From CAMLOF01 sp041913045 (GTDB lineage: Bacteria; Pseudomonadota; Gammaproteobacteria; Burkholderiales; Burkholderiaceae_C), in assembly GCA_041913045.1 (NCBI GenBank), contig JAYSGB010000013.1:26429-90428 (forward strand): a stretch of 64,000 bases of DNA, written 5' to 3'. The translations under genes were made by a program, and so were the position numbers. The notes under the pieces are model-generated. The model was given only the letters and a program-made list of their open reading frames with translations, had not been told where the DNA came from and did no database searches. This document shows positions 60,831 through 64,000 of the stretch, one piece after another. Positions within the stretch are counted from its first letter, which is position 1; every line of letters begins with the position of its first letter.

Positions 60831-61780
60831 CGCAGTGCCCACAACAACGTGCTTATGCTGAAGAACGAGGCCACCGTGGTGGCGAGCAACGCGGCTGCGC
60901 TCACGGCGTCGTGCCCGTGGCGCTGCGCCAGGATGGCGTAGATGCCGATCATGGGCATGGCGGCCGACAGAACGGCAGCGGTGCGGAAGGTTGCGTCCAA
61001 CTCCGCGAATCCCAGGTAAGGCAGTGCAAGCACCGCCAGCAGCACGGCCAGCGGGTGCAGTATCAGCTTGCCCAGTGCAATGCAGGCCACGTCGGAACGC
61101 ATGCCGCGCACCTCCAGCCCCACCAGCGAACCGCCAATGACGAACAACGCCAACGGCCCGCTGGCCAGCGAGAACAGGCTTACCGTGCGTTCCACCACCT
61201 GAGGCAGCTTCCAGCCCATGGCCGCCACCAGCGTGCCCGCCAGAATGCCAATGATCATCGGGTTCTTCAGCAGCCGCAGCACAGTCTGCCAAAGAACCTG
61301 CCCCACCGACTGGTGCCCACCGTCCGGCCCGGGGTCCGTCTCGGCAACCGCCATCAGGAACGGCAGTTTCAGCAGGTTTTCAATCAACATGTTCAGGGCC
61401 AGCACCACCCCGGCCACGGGCCCCAGCGTCAGCATCAGCACCGGGTAGCCCACGTAGCCACTGTTGGAACACGTCATGCCCATGGCAAAGTAGGCACTGG
61501 CGCTGCGGCTCTTGCCCAGGCCTTTGCGTGCCCAGAAAAGCACCAGCAAGATGACCGACATGGACCCAAGCGCGTAAGCGGTGAGGTACGACGGGTTGAG
61601 CACCTCCGACAGCTTGCGCTGGGCCAGCGCACCGAACAGCAGAGCGGGCAGCGCGAAGTTGAGCACGAACTTGCCGAACACGCGCATGTCTGCACGGGTA
61701 AACAGGTTCCGGCGTACGCTAAAGAAACCCAGCGCAATGGTGATGTAAATCGGCCCGGTGATGGCCAGGATGTCGAGCAT
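60806..61780 (-). CDS. AEC (auxin efflux carrier) family transporter
   Basis: A 324-residue membrane protein with about ten helices in the AEC/BASS-like fold. FVLNFALPALLFGALAQRKL and NSGYVGYPVLMLTLGP near 110-125 and GLEVRGMRSDVACIALGKLI-LHPLAVLL are typical. Such carriers move malonate, malate or other organic acids; an aromatic acid is possible here. Three bases after the DUF1932 gene on the same strand. Confidence 0.88.
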   Translation of the reverse strand: MLDILAITGPIYITIALGFFSVRRNLFTRADMRVFGKFVLNFALPALLFGALAQRKLSEVLNPSYLTAYALGSMSVILLVLFWARKGLGKSRSASAYFAMGMTCSNSGYVGYPVLMLTLGPVAGVVLALNMLIENLLKLPFLMAVAETDPGPDGGHQSVGQVLWQTVLRLLKNPMIIGILAGTLVAAMGWKLPQVVERTVSLFSLASGPLALFVIGGSLVGLEVRGMRSDVACIALGKLILHPLAVLLAVLALPYLGFAELDATFRTAAVLSAAMPMIGIYAILAQRHGHDAVSAAALLATTVASFFSISTLLWALRQLPGWLG

Positions 61781-61783
61781 GAA

Positions 61784-62704
61784 TCAGTTCCGGTTGTCGC
61801 TCTCGGGCGCTTTGTCGCGTGCGGCCAGCAGGCCGTCTGCATAGTCTTGCCAGGGGGATGTGGCAGTGATGCCCGGCAGGTGACCTGCGCGGGCTTGCGC
61901 CGCCATCCAGTCGTGCTTCTGGGCAATGGCGCTGGCCATGAAGGGCTCAAAGCCCGCTTCGCGCACGGTGTTGGCCACCTCACGCATTTCTTCGGCACGG
62001 CGCTTGCCATGCTGCGCCACTCGGCTGAAAAAATAGGCACCCTGGCGCGTCCAGTCGATGCCGGGGAAGGTCTCCTGCAGCGTGGCGATCATGGCGTCTT
62101 CCACACCATAGTGGCGCGCCGTGGTGTAGCTCTCCAGCACCAGCGCCTCCAGGCCCTTGATCATGATGCTGCGGCACATCTTGGTAGCCGAAGCCACGCC
62201 CACCTGGGGCGACACCACCTGCACGTCCATGCCCAGGCCCGTGAGGCGTGGCGCCAGTTCTGCGGCGTGCGGGCCGCCCAGCAGCATGGGCACGCGAACG
62301 CCATAGGGCGGCACCGATGTCATGACCCCGGCTTCCACGTAATGGCCGCCCGCCGCGTTGATGAGCGCTGCCGCCTGCTGCTTGGTGCCCGGGGAAGCGG
62401 AGTTCAGGTCCAGAAAGAAGGTGCCCGACTTGATGCCCTGTGCCACTTCCCGCGCCACGGCCAACGCGTTGGACGCGGTGACCGCCGACACCACCAGCGA
62501 TGCCTGCGCAGCCAGCTCCCGTGCACTGGCACAAGCGTGTACCCGGTGCTGCTCGGCATGAGCCAGCTCGCCTGCTTGCAGCTGCGGGTCGGCAAATTTC
62601 AGGTCCCAAGCCCCCACCCAGGGCAGACCTTGCACGGCCAAAGCGTGTGTGAATATCTTGCCCACCTCGCCATAGCCCACAAACCCCACTCGCAACGGCT
62701 CCAT
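61784..62704 (-). CDS. NAD(P)-binding 6PGDH-like dehydrogenase (DUF1932)
   Basis: A 306-residue protein with a Rossmann domain (VGFVGYGEVGKIFTHALAVQ, about 6-25) and a C-terminal DUF1932 helical domain (about 190-265). The 3-hydroxyisobutyrate-dehydrogenase-like segment LDLNSASPGTKQQAAALINA and the K in SATKMCRSIMIKGLEAL (near 178) are kept. ATG 62704 is chosen with AAAGGG 8 bases upstream; GTG 62713 would add three residues. DUF1932 genes recur in aromatic-acid clusters; substrate unknown. Confidence 0.82.
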   Translation of the reverse strand: MEPLRVGFVGYGEVGKIFTHALAVQGLPWVGAWDLKFADPQLQAGELAHAEQHRVHACASARELAAQASLVVSAVTASNALAVAREVAQGIKSGTFFLDLNSASPGTKQQAAALINAAGGHYVEAGVMTSVPPYGVRVPMLLGGPHAAELAPRLTGLGMDVQVVSPQVGVASATKMCRSIMIKGLEALVLESYTTARHYGVEDAMIATLQETFPGIDWTRQGAYFFSRVAQHGKRRAEEMREVANTVREAGFEPFMASAIAQKHDWMAAQARAGHLPGITATSPWQDYADGLLAARDKAPESDNRN

Positions 62705-62724
62705 GCCCTGCACCCTTTCTGTGT

Positions 62725-63726
62725 TTACTGGCGCGGAATGCCGGCCTTCTGGATCACGTCACTCCAGCGCTTGATGTCGCTGGCCAGCAACTCGGCGGTC
62801 TGCTCGGGCGTGCTGCCACGTGCCTCCACGTTGAGCTCCTGCAGGCGCTTCTTCACGTCGGGCGCAGCCAATGCCGTGGCAATGTCTTTGTGTATGCGCT
62901 GCACCACGTCGCGCGGCGTTTTGGCGGGTGCCGCCAGAGCGTTCCACGACGAAGCAACAAACGCGGGCACACCACTTTCGCGCGCGGTGGGTACATCCGG
63001 GAGGACGATGGAGCGCTTCTCACCCGTGACGGCCAGCACACGCATGGCCTTGGCCTGCACCTGCGGCAGCACCGGGCCCAGAATTTCCACCGCCACGTCC
63101 AGCTGCCCTCCCCTCATGGCGGTGATCACCGCTGGCGTGCCGTTGTAGGGCACAACCTGCACATCGATACCCGCCGTGCTCTTGAACAGTTCTGCGGCCA
63201 GGTTCTGCGTGCTGCCCACATTGATGCTGCCCACGTTGAGCTTGCCTGGGTTCGCCTTGGCATGCGCCAGCAGATCACCGAACGTCTTGAAGGGCGAAGC
63301 GTCCGGCACCAGCACGGCAATGTCAAAGTAGCCCAGCGTGGAGATGGGCGCGAAATCCCGCACGGTGTCAAACGGCAAACGCTGAAACAGCGCCTGCGTC
63401 ACCGCTGTACCGTTGGACATGAGGAACAGCGTGTGGCCGTCGGGCTCAGCCTTCACCACCAGTTCGGCCGCCACCACGCCGCCCGCGCCGGGTTTGTTGT
63501 CGATGACCACGGGCTTGCCCCACTGCTCCGACAGCTTGGCCGCCACCGTGCGCGCGGTAAGGTCCCCCACCCCGCCCGGGCCGAAAGGCACCACGATGCG
63601 CACTGGCTTGCTGGGGAAAGCCTGGGCCTGCGCTTGTACCAACCCCGGCATGACGCCTGCGAGCACGGCAGCCAGACCAGCAGCGAGCCACAGGCGGGAG
63701 CGCTGTGCATTGGGCTTTTGTTTCAT
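62725..63726 (-). CDS. Bug-family tripartite tricarboxylate transporter binding protein
   Basis: A 333-residue periplasmic binding protein. Signal peptide (about 1-33, LAAGLAAVLAGVMPGLVQAQ-AQA) then the Bug start FPSKPVRIVVPFGPGGVGDLTARTVA and DNKPGAGGVVAAELV. These capture carboxylates, frequently aromatic acids, for TctAB-type permeases; no such permease is adjacent. AGGAGA is 6 bases before ATG 63726. Confidence 0.93.
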   Translation of the reverse strand: MKQKPNAQRSRLWLAAGLAAVLAGVMPGLVQAQAQAFPSKPVRIVVPFGPGGVGDLTARTVAAKLSEQWGKPVVIDNKPGAGGVVAAELVVKAEPDGHTLFLMSNGTAVTQALFQRLPFDTVRDFAPISTLGYFDIAVLVPDASPFKTFGDLLAHAKANPGKLNVGSINVGSTQNLAAELFKSTAGIDVQVVPYNGTPAVITAMRGGQLDVAVEILGPVLPQVQAKAMRVLAVTGEKRSIVLPDVPTARESGVPAFVASSWNALAAPAKTPRDVVQRIHKDIATALAAPDVKKRLQELNVEARGSTPEQTAELLASDIKRWSDVIQKAGIPRQ

Positions 63727-63755
63727 GCGTGTCTCCTGCGTTCTGTGAATGGCCA

Positions 63756-63798
63756 ACAAAAAAGCGGCAAAGACTGCAATGTAAGCAGTCTTTGCCGC
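63756..63798 (-). terminator. strong terminator after the TRAP permease gene
   Basis: On the minus strand, stem GCGGCAAAGACTGC / GCAGTCTTTGCCGC (14 perfect pairs, 7-base loop) followed by TTTTTTG. It separates the TRAP gene from the Bug gene. Confidence 0.93.
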
Positions 63799-63820
63799 CG
63801 GAACAACGCGAGGCAGCCGC

Positions 63821-63842
63821 TAGCAGATATCACATTCTGCTA
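63821..63842. promoter_or_regulatory. inverted repeat TAGCAGA-N8-TCTGCTA
   Basis: Perfect 7-base arms between the TRAP stop codon and its terminator. The TCTGCTA half-site also occurs at the pmd LysR box (59827-59832 region), and TGCTATGCCTG is shared with its complement. Could be a regulator site or an RNA structure. Confidence 0.35.
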
Positions 63843-63857
63843 TGCCTGCCGAAAGCC

Positions 63858-64000
63858 TCAAAGCCTGAGCGCAATCAACGTGATGGCCGGGAACGCCGCC
63901 AGAATGGCCGTGCGAACCAGGTCACTCACCACAAAGGGCGTGACACCACGGTAGGTCTGGGTGATGGGCGTGTCCTTGGCCATGCTGTTGATGACGAACA
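63858..64000 (-). CDS. TRAP transporter large permease (DctM), C-terminal end only
   Basis: The minus-strand frame runs in from the right edge and ends at TGA 63858-63860. The last 47 codons read FVINSMAKDTPITQTYRGVT-PFVVSDLVRTAILAAFPAIT then LIALRL. This pattern (P-x-PF-x-x-D-x-x-R, hydrophobic FPAITL end) is the DctM C-terminus of a TRAP carboxylate transporter. Start and most of the gene are outside the window. Confidence 0.8.
   Translation of the reverse strand, partial: FVINSMAKDTPITQTYRGVTPFVVSDLVRTAILAAFPAITLIALRL

Noticed and set aside
60689..63148. 819-codon plus-strand frame over the AEC, DUF1932 and Bug genes
   Set aside because: Shadow of three well-supported minus-strand genes; His/Gln-rich and without motifs.

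Overview
The window looks like chromosomal DNA of a betaproteobacterium, most likely Comamonadaceae (Acidovorax/Comamonas/Hydrogenophaga relatives). Grounds: high GC, an EarP/arginine-32 elongation factor P pair, a complete meta (4,5-) protocatechuate pathway in Comamonas pmd style, a phasin, Bug-type and TRAP-type uptake proteins, HemP and the dnaG-rpoD order. This placement is inference from gene content. I see no insertion sequence, prophage, CRISPR array or rRNA. No gene-free gap exceeds 300 bases; the largest are 37184-37466 (rpoD leader) and 12187-12377 (upstream of surE).

1-8112: iron and heme module (partial TonB siderophore receptor, PiuC-like dioxygenase, FMN alpha-hydroxy acid oxidase, Fur box, tonB-exbB-exbD-hemP), then a GlcG/HbpS-like protein, a Bax-inhibitor-1 membrane protein and a lipoprotein. 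8121-14911 (minus): surE-pcm-nlpD-like-rlmD with no rpoS between nlpD and rlmD, tRNA-His, ppiD, tRNA-Val, HU. 14975-21724: tartrate-dehydrogenase-like enzyme with divergent LysR, DMT exporter, pgsA, uvrC, earP; efp follows at 21846-22400. 22540-30504: LOG protein, antiporter, rmuC, D-2-hydroxyacid dehydrogenase, FKBP, nitroreductase (behind a perfect palindrome), thioesterase, HDAC-like deacetylase, phasin. 30611-39683: patatin-like lipoprotein, Fur-box-preceded Fe3+ binding protein, SDR dehydrogenase sharing the palindrome, diguanylate cyclase, dnaG, rpoD. 39745-41820: PAS-GGDEF-EAL protein.

41960-48029 is the most interesting accessory block: a second LigAB extradiol dioxygenase with its own LysR, followed by a PobR-like AraC regulator divergent from a class I cytochrome P450-ferredoxin-ferredoxin reductase set. 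48019-52962: large BTAD/AAA/TPR regulator divergent from a 68-residue protein and a truncated hemoglobin, an unknown 99-residue protein and a LysE exporter. 52982-59744: aldo/keto reductase and the pmd operon (pmdC, B, A, D, F, E) headed by a ModA-like protein without a signal peptide. 59877-64000: divergent LysR (probable PmdR), AEC transporter, DUF1932 dehydrogenase, Bug binding protein and the end of a TRAP permease gene.

Working together, the right third funnels methoxylated or hydroxylated aromatic acids into ring-cleavage substrates (P450 set), opens the ring (two LigAB enzymes), and carries the protocatechuate product to pyruvate and oxaloacetate (PmdC, D, E, F), with several candidate uptake systems alongside. 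The left part handles iron supply, which fits the demand of Fe(II) extradiol dioxygenases, P450 and ferredoxin.
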